A DNA stretch of 64,000 nt. It comes from Doryteuthis pealeii (Eukaryota > Mollusca > Cephalopoda > Myopsida > Loliginidae). The translations under genes and the position numbers were made by a program. Below the pieces are notes generated by a model, which did not search any database, was not told where the DNA came from, and was given only the letters and a program-made list of their open reading frames with translations. Where the stretch lies: assembly GCA_023376005.1 (NCBI GenBank), contig CM042145.1:92351350-92415349 (forward strand), read 5' to 3'. Position 1 is the stretch's first letter, and the number at the start of each line of letters is the position of its first letter. Of the stretch, positions 14,715 to 29,723 are shown one piece after another.

Positions 14715-17700
14715 AGCAATTTTACTGTACAAGTTGAAAATGAGATCTAAAGCAATGTCAAGGAAGCATTTGGCCAGAGGCATCTGTCAACAAATGTACA
14801 GATCAACATTGTTTCGAAAAATGTCATAATGTAGACGAGAGTCTTAGAGATGAAGAGGACTGCAGACCCTTATTGTGAAGTGGTCACACAACAAAACAAC
14901 TTGAGAACTTACAAAAGAACTGAACATTTCAACTGTTGTTCAACATTTATACCAAATTGGAATATAAACAAACATGAAAAAAAAATATAAAGACATAAAT
15001 AAAAAATAAAATTAAAATAAAACTTAAAAAACAAGTTTACAAATGAGACATACTGTTTTCAAGTTGATGGTTAAAAACTGAAATTATTTTTGCAGCAACT
15101 CTAAAGGCCATTGATAACTGAAGAGGTTTATTTATAGTTGAATGAGATATTCATTCATTTTTGGTCTGTTTCAAATTTTTAGATGTACTTTTTAAGTCTA
15201 TTTTAAAGAAAAGAAATAATATAGTCACGTAATTAATTTAGCTCATTCGGTTGAGCAGGCCCCGACACTAACTTTTTTCATGACTATCCCAAACAAAAAT
15301 TATCAACCGTCCCGAATGGGGTTTGGACCGTCCCAAAATCAAAATATTTTTGTTTAGCATAATAACATGTAATAAAACATTAAGAAAAGCTGAAGCAGTG
15401 ATAATTCTGGATATTTGGACAAAAAATCAATTTCCTAGTGTTTTGAGCAAACAAAAAAAAAAAAAAAAAACAAAAAAAAAAAAAACAAAAAAAAAAAACA
15501 CTTTTTTTTTACTTTAAGTTACCCTGAGTTCATAATTCGGTCCTTTTAAACTATCTCCCTCCACCATTATTCATTACATGGCTTTGAAAATAGACCTGCG
15601 GTGCCGTAGCCTCATTTTGAGGTCAGCATTCGGGCAATCACTGGACGGCCAATATTGGAATGTAGTATTAATGTAGTACATTAGGAAAATTTTTTACCGT
15701 CCCTGTCAAACTGTCCTGGATGACGTATTGATCGTCCCGGATGTAATTTATATCGTCCCTGGGATGACGGGACGGCGTTAATGTCGAGCCCTGCAGTTGA
15801 GTGTTTGGGTAGGAAATACAAGGTTTTTATTTCGATACCGGCCCTCGCCAACTCAGCGTATAAGTAGCACAGGGATCTGTGCGTTAAAGTGAGGAACAGA
15901 TGGTAGGTGTAGCACTCCACCTTAAGATGCTAAAATAATCTCCTTGGTCTAGCGCTAGTGAAAAGCGGATAGTCTCCCTCGTTGTCTGGCTGGTACTGAC
16001 ATTAGGCCACCCCGATGACTTTACTTACTTAGTGGGCTGATCTCATTAATAAGATAAAATGAAAATTCTTCCAAGCTGTAGTCATGTCAGTGCTAATGTA
16101 TGGCGGCACCACTTGAACATTAACTGTAGTGAAGTGGGTCTGAACTTGCCTGACTCCAAGTATCTTTGATGCTTATTCTGTACTGACGCGGCTGCCATCT
16201 GTCATTCCGTTAATGCGCATGGGTGGGGTGGGCCGTTTTATGAGCCTCAGTAATTTAAATATGTGAGCTGCTAGCTCAATAAAAAGCAAACTATTTTCAA
16301 AAGAAGACAGTGAGACTTTGTGTTTGAGGCGAGCTGAATGTCTGACTGTGCGTTTATAATATCTACGTGTATATTCCATTAAGCAAAGTTTTCCATTGCA
16401 TTTTGGACTACTTTTAAATTCATTAACAAAACTCTAGAAGAAAAAGTTATATGTGAACTGTATAAGGATGCTGCAGGCTATCTTGAAAGCAGCAACCCAC
16501 ATAAACAGCCGCTGTATGGCCACTTGCCTTCTATCGCACAAACCATCCAGGTAAGATGAACAGACATGCAGGACATTGCTGGTGAAGTAAAGATGAACTT
16601 ATAAGTGACGTTCACCTAGGAGCACCTACTCATGGACACACCAGTGTGGATTGGCCAGCAAAAAATTACACCGATCAACTCTGCACAGATACTGGATGCT
16701 GAGCAGAGGACCTGCCAGGAGTGATGGCCAATAGAGTTGGGTTGTGAGGAAGATTCAATGAGATCTGTGCTGCCAACATGACTTGATTACTAATCAGATA
16801 AAAGAAAGTTTTAAAGAAACACTTACAACGTCTGCAAAACTCTGCTGAATGACATTGTGAAACCCCCGTGGTTCCTGGATCAGTGTTGGAAAATCACTGC
16901 ACTAGAGTATTGTATATTACTATTGTAATAGAATATTACACACACTCTCTCCCATGTGGTCTGACTATATATCTAGTGAGTACAGCATTATGCTGGGCTA
17001 GCTTTGAGGATTAGTAGCGTACCTCACTATTCCTTGTCTGTCTTATATCTCTCTGCAATGAAACCCTCTATCTTAAATCTATGAATGTGTTGAATGGTTC
17101 TTCCACTTGACTACAACCATGTCTGATTGTATCCCTTTTAAGGATACAACAGTTTGCCTGCTTAATTCATTCTCAGCAAAACTTGAAAATCCCGACCTCA
17201 AGGGGTTAATACAAATTAACAGTTTAAAAACTGCATGCATGAATAAATGTTATTGTATTTAATATGCATATTTTTAAAATTCATAAAACATTTTTGTAAC
17301 AAAATGTGTATGTAACAATAAAAACTTATGCATAAATTCATGTCCTGAAGTTTTCAAACTTCTTTATATCATTTATTGCTCTTACATTAAGAACGTTTGG
17401 CCATACACTGCTATGTAATACCACTGAGGCTTTTTATATTTGTTTTTGTGGAAATATAATCAAACTATGTAAAAAAAAAAAATGAATGTCCTGAAGTTTT
17501 CAAACATCTTAATATCATTATTGTATCTCTGCAATAAAATCCTCTATCTTAAATCTACAAACGTGTTGACTGGTCCTTCCACTCGACTACAACCTTGTCT
17601 GATTGTATCCCTTTTAAGGACACAACAATTACAATAAATAAGATTTATAAATTAATTTACAGTACACATTTCACTTTATAGAAATTTGATCAGTACAGTA

Positions 17701-19078
17701 ATTTTCAGGGTTCAATTAAATGTATCAATTAAGGTCTGCCAAATATATAATATACAGTTGTATCTTAACTTACAAGTTTAATTCATTCTGCTCATAAATC
17801 GATTTCCTTGTATATCAAATCAATTTTGGTTTGGTTTGGTTTGTTTTACGGCATATCAACCTCAGTGGGTCATTTAATGCCGATAAAGTTTTGAAATGAA
17901 TAAATTCTTAATGGATACAGAACTTTTTTTTATAAATACATTTTTCTATTTAACCCATAGATGGGACCCTAACAGGTACTACCACTCCGGGTCAGAGTGG
18001 ACTAGGGAACAATGGTGATGAAGGGGTGTTCCACATTCCCCAAACAAACCTCCGAAACTGGAACCTCACCATCAGATAGAGTTTAACGTCATCCCCAGGA
18101 CATGTAAACTCTCAGCCACTGCCTTCTAGCACTCATATGATAAAAATGCCATAAGGGCAATAGGGTTGGGGCAATCATATAGGTGCTAGAGCTTGACATG
18201 ACCAGCCAAATTGATCGGAGGGGGCCTCTCCGACCGCCCGTCTAGCCTAAGTAAGGGTCTAAGTGGAGTGTTGCAGGTCATGTGCTGCTCATCCACCAAG
18301 ACTCCGTCCTTAAGCATCACGGGTCGCGACCCACAGCCAACAAGTGGCCCCATTTGGGGGAGTCTTACCCCTCTGCAGAGGTGCAGTCGGTGCATTCTAA
18401 CGTCCCAGCCGACAGGGCGGTCAAATCAAATTTTCCGCATTAAAACAAACTGAAACGCCATTAATCCATTTCAGCCCCTCCCCCTCACAAACACCCTAAT
18501 TTTTATTGTTACATTCTTTTTAAATAAGAAAAATATCAATGTATTGTTTAAAAACATAACAGAATAGAAAGCCATGAATTATGTGCTGTAATATGTTTTA
18601 ACGTTTATCTTTATTTATATTTTTCTTTGGTTTGGTTTGATTTGTTTTACGGCATATCAACCTCAGTGGGTCATTTAATGCCGACAAAGTTTTGAAATAA
18701 AGTCATTCTTAATGGATAATACAATTTTATTTATCAACTCATGTTTTTCTATTTAACCCATAGATGGGACCCTAACAGATACTACCACTCCGGGTCAGAG
18801 TGGACCAGGGAGCAATAGTGATGAAAGGGTGTTCCATATTCCCCAAACCTCCAAAACTGGAACCTCACCATCAGATAGAGTTTAACATCATTCCCAGGAC
18901 ATGTAGACCCTTAGCCACCGCCTTCTAGCACCCATATGATAAAAAGGAGTTGGGTCTTGCCATAAGGGCAATAGGGTTGGGAAATAATAAATTTGGAAAC
19001 TTAAATGTTTTTAGTGAACTTATTAACATAAGCTTATCTGAAGCTCGTTCTAAGCTCAAATTTTAGCTCTCAACACAA

Positions 19079-19114
<36 letters not shown>

Positions 19115-20127
19115 GACCGAGTGACAGTTTGTAACTCGGAAAACCCATAAGTTGGGGCACTTTTAAGACAAGGTACCACTGTATTTATATATTTATGTAC
19201 CACTTTTTTTCTCATACCTAATTGATGTTGTGGTACTTCTTATTACCTCCCCCCACACATTGTGTTATGATGTGATACAAGGGTGTTGGTTTGATGTAAG
19301 TGCCCCCCCCCCCATGAAGCAGGTCTCCGGAAAGGGGGACAGGTGCAAAAAATTGCACAGTTCTGTTGGCATTCCTATTCAGGGGCACATCAAGGGCAAT
19401 CAAACCCAGCCCTTACCCCCCCCCCACTTAGGCAAAGGGGGTGGGGCAGGTGTGTGATCTTTATCGAATACTCACCTCTGAAGCTTTGTGGTATAGAGAC
19501 AAATCCTTGCCGTTGATCCTTCTCCAGAACTTGATCCAAATTGGTAGCATTCATGTGGGTTTTGTCATTGCCACTGATGTAATAACAAATTCCACTATTC
19601 AGTTCAGCAGCAACGTTTTCAACAGCTGGAGGAAAAAGAAAAAAGATAAATTAATCAATGAAAAGAAATAAAAGAAAGAGAATGATTAAAATAAACAAAA
19701 CTATTTACAGATGTAATAGAATTGGTACCATAAAACTAGTTTCAAAAAGAAAAAAATTCTTCCAAACCATACCAGGGCTACTGTACAACTGCACCACAAT
19801 TAAAAAAGAAAGCTAAGATTAAATTTGTTTTTGATTAATTTTGATATTGGAAAATGAGGTGTATTTTGAAGCCAAAGATAAATCGTTTAGTGTATTACCC
19901 TAGAAGGAGACTATGTTGATGAATAAAGTCATATTTTGCCTAAAAGTGATTATTTTATTACTTAGGCCAGGGACCTATTGAGTGATGTGTTAGGAGTTAG
20001 ATAAGACAGCTTTAGTGGTTTCCCCAGATCATAAATAAAAACCCTACAATCTATTAAGAACCTTTAGTTGGGACCCATAAATTTTCTCAGGAGACTCATT
20101 CAAAGCAAATATGTGCATCCCAGGATA

Positions 20128-20167
<40 letters not shown>

Positions 20168-22985
20168 TTTTCAAACGACTACCATGATCGTATTTCAGAT
20201 GAGTTACGTCACACAATTTCAAAAGAAAAATAACGGCAAAAAAACACCAAATCTGTTCACTTCATTTAATTACTTTCTTGCCCTCATATACAGCATTTCA
20301 TTTTTTCTCTCCAGACAGTCTCATATACCTTGAAAAAGGGTGAAGGTTCACCCGATATATCGGAATTGATCAAACCAGGAACAGAACAACAATTGAATAT
20401 TAAAATTCTAATTTTGTTCTGTTTTTCTTGTTTTTGTTCTTTTTTCCAATGCTTCAAAAGACCAAAAAAACCAATGTTCAAAAGTACATAATATACATAA
20501 TTTTATATATATATACACACACACACTATTTCATTGTCTTACAAAATTTCCTGCACCTAAACAAGAAATGAATCAGAAAATCAAAAAATGATTGTAAGCT
20601 TTTAACAACCGCAACTCCACCCTTCAAACATTCACCTAAGGTCAAAAAGTTAAAATTTACAGGATCAAATCTTTTTATTCAGTTATACTTGCTGACCCCA
20701 AATTAAGCACTGTACTGATTTTTGACCCAGACTTTATAGAGGTTTTTTATTTGTTTGTTTTTTGTTTTTTTTCATAAAGCTATGACCAATTTTGGAAAAA
20801 AAAAAAAACAACAAAAAAAAAACAACAAAACTTGGAAAAGAAGAGACGTTAGGGATGGAAGGGGAAGTAATGTGAAGAAAATTGGTTGAAGAAGGAGAGA
20901 GAAAAAAAACAAAAAACCTAATGGCTAAAATTGAAAAAGCCAGTAATTCAGGAGGGGGAGACAACAGCTGTCAATATTACACAAGTTTGTAGTGTCATTA
21001 TGTTTTTACCTAGATGAATGCTGAGAAGCTCCTGGGGTTATTGGGGAGGGGGGATTTTGTGGGGAAAAAAATATGAATAAATAAATAAAAAAATGAATAA
21101 AAAAAAAAATAAACGAACAAAATACAGAAAAGATGCTAACAGCAGATTCATGAACAAAAAGGAAAGACTTCATTTTAGAATTATTGGTACTAGCTGAAAA
21201 CCCACCCTAAGGTCAGGACTTTAAGCAAAGAGTTTGATTCACTATGTAAATATAATGCTAAACTGGGCTGTTACTTTGTTCATCTAAACTGAACTATATT
21301 ACTGAGGTGTCCAGTTGTGGTGTAATAGTTAGCAAGCTAGTCTCACAGATCCATTATTACTAAATAGCAAATTCAATCCTTGTCAGATATCTAAAAACAA
21401 AAAAAAACCCCAAAAAACCTGTTAATCTGGCCTGGTGGGAGGTAAAGAAAATTTTTTTTTCTATTACTGTGGATTAATAGGTTGATAATTACTTCTTTCG
21501 GTTTGTTTTGTTTATTTAATGGCATATCAACCTCAGTAGGTCATTTAATGCCAATAAAGTTTTGAAATAAAGTCATTCTTAATGGATACTCAATTTTTTT
21601 TATAAACTAATGTTTTTCTATTTAACCCATAGATGAGACCCTAACAGGTACTACTACTGCGGGTCAGAGTGGACCAAGGAGCAATGGTGGTGAAGGGGTG
21701 CTCCACATTCCCCAAACCTTTACAACTGGAACCTCACCATTAGATAGAGTTTAACGTCATTCCCAGGACATGTAGACGCTCAGCCACTGCATTCTAGCAC
21801 CCACATGATAAAAAGGGTTGGGGCTTGCCATAAGAGCAATAGGGTTGGTGCAATCATATAGGTGTTAGGGCTTGTCATGACCAGCCGATTGATCGGAGGG
21901 GGCCTCTACGACCGCCAAGTGGAGTATTGCAAGTCATGAACTGCTCATCCACCTGTTCTATCTTTGAGCATCATGGGTGCCACCCATGGCCAACAGGTCG
22001 CCCCATTGGAGGAGTCTTACCCCTCTGCAGAGGTGCAGTCAGTGCATTCTAACACCTCAGCCGACAAGGCGGTAATTACTTCTAGAATTACTTCTATGCA
22101 ATAGATTATATAACACACACACACACACACGTGTGTGTGTGTGTGTGTGTGTGTAGAAATGTAGACAAACAAAGGATGTAACAATAGATGGAAGTTCATT
22201 TCTGGTGATAATGTCGATGCTATAACATTTCAGTCTTTCAGACCTTCTTCAGGACACGAGCTAAGTTCTTGTATTGAAGAGTTCAATTCTCTTACTGACG
22301 AGTGTCTTTTGGTCATGAGTAGGAAGAGGGTGGTGGTCAACTGCTGCTGCTGAAGGTGTACATTTGGGATGGAAGTAGGGGTCAGCTATAGTGTTGCGGT
22401 GGGGATAGTATGCGTTGGGTCATGTAGTTGATGTGGGATGAATGTTTGGGATGGATGTGGGGGTCATCTATGGTGGTCTGTCTTAGGCATTGAGTCAAGA
22501 GGTAGGTGGGGATGGAAGTATGGGTCGACTGTGGGTGGGCAGTGGTGATAGTAGGTGTGTATATATATATATACTAAAGCTGAGCAAATCAACTTTAGGT
22601 TCCCTAAGGCTTTTTTCCTATTTAGTTTAATGACACAAAAATTATACTAAATTATTCCTTACTTTTAGGACTGAATTATGTTTGAAAAAAATTCCGTTTT
22701 AATTGATTCTAATTAGTCCTAATTTGTAATTAAGTAAAAAACTGACCAATCTCTTTCTTTACTTTCTGCCTATCACTTTTTCCCCCCTCTATGTATTTCT
22801 TGATTATCTCCTCGTTATATAATCTTAGTCTATCTGGGAGAGGAGGGAGAGAGAGAGAGATGGGAAAATTTGAAATGTATTTCTATGTTAAATTTCACAA
22901 GCTGCAACCAGTAGCTTAAATTAGGTCAAACATTCCCTTTCTTAGAAAGCTTAACATACAAAAGGATTTTAATGTTTTATCTAGA

Positions 22986-23042
<57 letters not shown>

Positions 23043-24868
23043 TGTTCTGGTTCCAACGGGAGAAAATTTAATATTTTATAAAAAAGAAGAAGGTTCGCAA
23101 AATGTATTATGTTCTCAGAAAAAATTTTTTAATTCTTTTTATCTTACATATGCGACACGTGTTTCTGATCTGTTGTCTTCTTCAGGCATTGAGTTATTAT
23201 TTTGGCAGAATATGTCCGATATTTGATAGGTTGTGTGTGTTTCTGCGACTTTTCTATTATAATGGCTGTTTAATAACGGTTGAACGCTATGTTATTTCTT
23301 TCAATCCTTGCGTGCGATTTGCGCGTGACCTGCGTGCGACCTGCGCATAAAAATTGAGAAAAAATGATGTAACGTTCCACAATCTTTGCGCGTTAGTCGC
23401 ACGTAGGTCATGGCTTGGTAATAAATTTATTAACTGAGCTTTCATTACTTTTTTAATAGGCATAGTTCATCAGATGTTCATTTGATATGTTAGGTGTGCG
23501 TGTTTGAAATTTGTTTTTTGTTCTAGAGAATTTCTGTGTTTTTCTACTAAAAATTATACTTGCAGGGGGGGGGATGCATGTGTGTGTCTATGTATATGTG
23601 TCTGTGTTTACTTTTTGTGTGCGTGTGCATGTGCGCATGTACATGGTTGTATTTGGTGTGTATATGTATATATATACATACCTAAGAGTTGAATTTTGAA
23701 CGAAGAATTAAATTTAACTGTATTTAAAAGTATTTAAAATAAGGTTTGTGTGTGTCTTTTACATTACTTAGTTTGTACATATATATATATATATCTATAT
23801 GTTACATTATATAGTTTGAATGTTCTTATGTATACATGTGTGTGTTTGGTTATGTTCAGTTTAGTTGTGTGTGTGTGTGTTTTGGTGTGTTCCTATATGT
23901 GTGTGCGTGTTCGTGCTGGTGTCTATGTACATGGTTGTATTTGGTGTTTGTATGTATATACACATAGGGATTGAATTTGAAATAAGGATTAAATCTAAAA
24001 TAAGATTGGTGTGTGTCTTTTACATTATTTAGTTTGTACATACATATATCCATACATGTATACATATACATATATGAGTAAGAAAAGGTGGAATGAAAAC
24101 ATCACACAATGCTGTTAAAGAAGAAAACAATTTATAATATAATCATAGTTGATACTGATCAATATTTCGATTTTACAAATCAGCTATGATTATATTATAA
24201 ATTGTTTTCTTCTTTAACAGCATTGTGTGATGTTTTCATTCCACCTTTTCTTACTCATATTGACGGATTCATTTCCTTTCTTTTAACTTATATATACACA
24301 CACACACACACATATATATGTTTAGTGGAGATAGAGTTGCCAACTTAAAGGCACACTTATGACTTAAACAAAAAACATGTCTGAACTGGAAAAAAAAAAA
24401 AAAAAAAAATAATAATAATAATAGAAATAGGAAAGAAAGAAAGAAAGACAGAAAAAAGAAAAAAGGAAGAAAAGAAAGAAAGACAAAAAAAAGAAGAAAG
24501 ACAAAAAAAAAAAAAGAAACTTTGTGTGGCAGACATCTCGAACAAGGGTGTGTGGCAGTCATCTCGAACAAGGGTTTGTTCCAGCATGTTATACAACAGT
24601 GACTGTTATGCACCTGGCAACACAGTAATCCATTCATACATATATCTCCCTCTCTCGCTCGACTAAACAGACTGTGCTAGGACCAGAGAAGTGGGTAAAG
24701 AAATGGACAATACCATGTTAGACTCTGAATACACAGTACCGGGTATATTTAGCTGTCTGATTTACAAGTGTATCGACTGACAAGTTGTTGATCAGAACCT
24801 AAACAGGTTATAAGTTGACAAATATCTGTAATAACATACTATGTTAAACTAGCAGATACAAAAATTGG

Positions 24869-24902
<34 letters not shown>

Positions 24903-27467
24903 GAAAAATGGAAATGAATCTGACAGTATGTAAGTATATAAAAAAAATAAAAAAACAGCAAGTTGTTCAGAGGGATGAAATTTTAATGTAGAAGCTGATT
25001 TTTTAATTTTTTTCTTCTCAATATAAATGAATGCCCTGACGATGGTTTGCTAAACAAACCAAAACATTATAATGTTGGCTACTACATTAAAATACCATCC
25101 ATCTGAACACCTTGTTTTTTAAATTTTTTTTATATACTTACATTATATATACTAGCCAGTATATGCGCCCTTCAGGTGTAAGTATTTAAGTTTAATGTAA
25201 TGAAATATATTAAATTAGAAAAACTAACAAAATTAAATAAGAACCCATATAAAAAGATTACTTATTTTGATTATATCTTAAATGGTTTCTATATAAAATC
25301 ATTCCATAGGATTGATTTTAATACGTTGAAGAATAAAACAATAATATTAGAGATCAATAACACCAAGTAATTATTTATTAAATCCACACCATATATTATG
25401 TAAACCTCTTTTTCTTAGTGATGATATATAAGACACATTGTAGGATTTTAAACTTATTCATAACACAGGCTGTTTTGAGGCAAATCTAACTCAGATTTTC
25501 ATAGAGACATTGTCAATGAATAAGAGTTATTCTATGCATTAATGATTTTGATTATAAATTGAATACTCATTGATAAACTTTGGCAATTCCTGAGGGTATT
25601 GTGAAATAAGCAGTGATGTAGTTTCAGTTACAGACAGACACTGAATCTCCATCATAAGATAAGATTATATATATCATTTTGCTATATTCATAAAGAGTGC
25701 TCGAAAAATTCAGAGAAAGAGTGCTCGAAAAATTCAGAGAAAGAGTGCTCAAAAAATTCAGAGAAAGAGTGCTCGAAAAATTCAGAGAAAGAGTGCTCAA
25801 AAATTCAGAGAAAGAGTGCTCCAAAAATTCAGAGAAAGAGTGCTCAATATTGGTGATAGAGCATGCCTATCTAAGTTGGGATAGCGTAGACCCAGAGTCA
25901 ATGGTGTTTGGTGACTGTCAGTTTCTTGCCTATGTGATCATCCTGGATGAAAGAAAAAACAAAGTCTGGGTTAAAAATCAGTAGAGAACTTCATTTCATA
26001 TAGGATGACATAGGCAAGAAACTGACAGTCACCAAGTGCTGTTGACTTATTTTGAATTGTTTGTCTCATATTGAGGAAGACACTGCAGAACATCAGCAGC
26101 ACTGACTACTGAAGGATTATTAAATAAACACACACACACACATATATATATAAACATACACGCATTCAAACATAAAACATACACACATAAAACATATCTT
26201 AATCTAAAAGTTTATTTATTTGCAGAGCCAATACAAATTAAGTGTCCATTTAACACAATAATTCTTTTTTTTTTTTTTAATATATATAACATATTTTTTG
26301 TATACACATCTGCCATCTCCTCAGATTAAAAAAAAATGTTCTGCTCACCCAAAACTGACAAATATTCTATTGAATATGGAATTTTATCTATCAAATTTAA
26401 CATAACATCCAATTCTATTCCTACATTACAAGAACAATGACTTTTATTTATTATAACAGAATTTCTCCTTTATTCTGTAGGAGATGGGGGTCACATTGCA
26501 ATTTATATAAAAATAGATATGTTTTCCACTGCACATGGTATTTGTTTGTCCATCAAAACCACAAAAAGGTTAATCTCGCTCTCATACACTAAATTCTTTT
26601 TATTATTTGCATTTGAATATCAACAAAAACAAACTAATACCCCCCCCCTGCTTATGGTAAGAAATCATGCCCCCTACCCCGACCGAGTTATCGTTTTTGT
26701 TTTTGTTTTCAAATTATACATTTGTTTGTTTGTGCTTGCAGCACCTGGTGTTTTGAAATATTTTTAGTCAGCCTCAACCAGATATAAAAAAAAAAAAAAG
26801 AAAAAAACAAACACAGACTTGTCTATTAAAAAAAAATGTTTTGAAAAAAGATCTTTATAAAATGCCCCCCCCCCTCCAACAAACAAAAAGAAGATTGATT
26901 CATGTTAACTTATGTAACAAATCCAATGTGAATGACCTACATAAAAATGGGAGGCAGTCATTCCAAGTTTCATTCTGTTGTTCTTGGTCCAGAACTCAAT
27001 AACAAAAGCTCTGACCTGGATATTAACACAAAACATGTGCACTCGAAAAATAAATAACAGAGAAAACCAGTTCAGCAGCTATAAAAAGTAAATGAATAAT
27101 CTGATATCTAAAGACTGAAATCACATCTAAAACCAGGTTCAATTATAAAGGAACTTTATTTTTAAAGACTCTATAAAAGGGCCTTATTCTACATTTGGGA
27201 AAGGGCCTTACCATACTTTAGTTCAGGCATGTCAAACTGAATAGCCCCCCTAAGGCTGCATGGATTACATATGTATGTCATGAGGGTCGCATGAATTAGA
27301 TATGTATGTCATGAGGGTCGCATGAATTAGATATGTATGTCATGAGAGCCACACATGACAACTAAGTCTTTAAATCTTTCTTCTAGATTAACAGAACAAA
27401 TTGATGATTGATATCATTAATTTATTTATTATCAACTAAAAACCAATGAATACATATCTTAAGAAAA

Positions 27468-27500
<33 letters not shown>

Positions 27501-29691
27501 AACATACAAGTGTCACTGTGACTTTCAATTATACCAACAAGTTAATTGAAAGAAGGAGAAGGCAAGAGGAAAGACTCAATCCTTTTCATTGACTGAATTA
27601 GCCTCCTCCTTCCACAACTCAAAGTAAGTGGGTGAGAGATAATGCATTGATAACAAACTGTTTATTTACAACACATAGCTCTAATGAAAATAAACAACCA
27701 TTTTTGCTCAGGAATTTTTTTTTGTGGAAAAAACAAAACAAAAACAAAAAACCTATGCAGGCGCAGTCTGCATGTGGGCCGCATGTTTGACATGCCTGCT
27801 TTAGTTCATCAACAGCCTTATATATATCTCTATGTTGAGATAGTGAAGATTAAATTTTGTTTGTACATCAAAAGCACAAAAATGCCTACTGTTTTAATCT
27901 ATCTAAACTTGGAACTTTAGATTTGATTTATATTCGAAGATATTCAGAAAAATTAAAATATAATATAATTTTATATTTTGAATAACATTTAAAAAAATCA
28001 ACCCCCTTTCAGAGAGACTAAAAAAAAAAAAAAAAAAATAGAAAAGATTGGGGGGGGGGGGGGGGAGATAAATTTGGTTAAAAGGGGTACCCTGATTTAA
28101 TCTATTAGAAAATGTTCATGATTGAGATTATTTTAGTAAGTTACCTCCCTTACCCTAACTAACAAATAAATTGTATTGATACGAATGTTAATAAAATTAA
28201 AGTCAAGTCCTAAAAGTAGGTATGGCCAAAAATTTACGTTTTTTTTTTTTTAAACTCCCATTAATGATTTCTGTGGTGAATAGATAGTGAATTTTGAAAT
28301 ATCCCATCATACAGGTAAAAAAATATACCAAGAACCTGTGGGGGAAATTTGGAAAGCTAAAAGTTAAGAGGCTTTTCTGCACATGGCCCTATTGAATACA
28401 AATAATTTATAAACAGATCTATTTGACCCATAGATAGTACCCTAATAGGTACTACCACTTAGGGTCAGAGTGGAGCTAGGAGTAATGATAAAGCTTAGAC
28501 CTTTAAGTATTTCAAGAGGACAATTTTTTAAAAAATAAGGTGAAATATTTTTTTTAAAAAAGGTAGAATATTAATATCTTGATTTTTCTTATAAGAATAA
28601 GGAATTACTTAATATAATGAAGCAAGCTGCTGGATATTAAATAAGAAAATATATCATTCTTTTATTTCATTTAATATTATGACATGATTTAACCTTTGAA
28701 AATTCTTTGTAAATGAATTTTGAATGAGAAAGAAAAAGGAAAGAAAAAAGAAAGAAAGAAAAAAGAAAAGAAAGAAAAAGAATAAGAAAAAAAGAAAAAA
28801 GAATAAGAAAAAAAGAAAAAAAGAATAAGAAAAAAAGAAAGAAAAAGAAAAAGAAAAAAAGAAAGAAAAAGAAAAAGAAAAAAAGAAAAGAAAAAGAAAA
28901 GAAAGGAAGAAAAAGAAAGGAAGAAAAAGAAAAAGAAAAAAGAAAAAAGAAAAGAAAAAAAAAGAAATAAAAGAGAGAGAAAAAAAGGTTTACATAACTT
29001 ATGTTTATGTAACTCTTCAGATATTTTACAGCTACAAGACAGAAGAAATTATATTCAGTTGATTTTAAAATGTCAATGTTAATTAAGGCCAATAAAGAGA
29101 AAAGGTTTTCCTTATTATTCAGATATTAATGAACATTATACTTGATTATAATTGGATCTTTTATTCTGGTATTTATAAAAATGAAACAATTATCAATAAA
29201 CTTATTTGTCATTGTAACATCTATTTCATCCCCACTACCTCACACATATACACAAGGTTATATAAGTTATGTGTGTGTGTTAGCTCAATGGTTAAAACTA
29301 ATACATTCAATCCTCAAGTATTAGATAGGTAAGTTTTTAAAGCATAATTAAAGTAAAAGTAATAAGTGAAGTACACAGAGTGGCCTATTATTAGTATCAA
29401 CCAGACAGCAATGGAGTCTATCCTCTTTTCACTAGCACTTTAGACCAGGGAGATTGTTTTGCACATGAGGTGGAGCATTACACCTACCATCGACTCCCCA
29501 CTTTACCACACATATCAGATTACCCAAGGTTTGCTAATTGCGCGCTGACTTTGCAAGGGCTAGTATTGAACTTGGAACCTTGGGGTTCATAGGCAGATGC
29601 TCTACTGACTGAATTTGATTTCAAACAAGTTCTGGTAGTCCTTTAGCTAAGGATAGGTAGATTTGGAAAAAAAAATAAAATAAAAAAATAA

Positions 29692-29723
<32 letters not shown>

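Larger units (their letters stand above)
14054..19475 (-). other. Intron B-C of the FATP gene
   Basis: Donor GTGAGT, acceptor TTTTTCAG. It contains a polypurine minisatellite, an A run (14683-14712), a SINE split by a hAT element, a tandem-like duplication at 17.0-17.6 kb, and two R1 copies. The 16035-17040 stretch shows no gene or recognised repeat. Confidence 0.85.

Noticed and set aside
20285..20375. Seventh hammerhead-like motif
   Set aside because: It has a good stem II (GGGTGAA/TTCACCC) but the CTGANGA and GAA core positions are altered, so it was left out of the count.
25695..25848. Possible CRISPR-like array
   Set aside because: Units are contiguous and have no spacers, and the window is eukaryotic; the same holds for 63476-64000.
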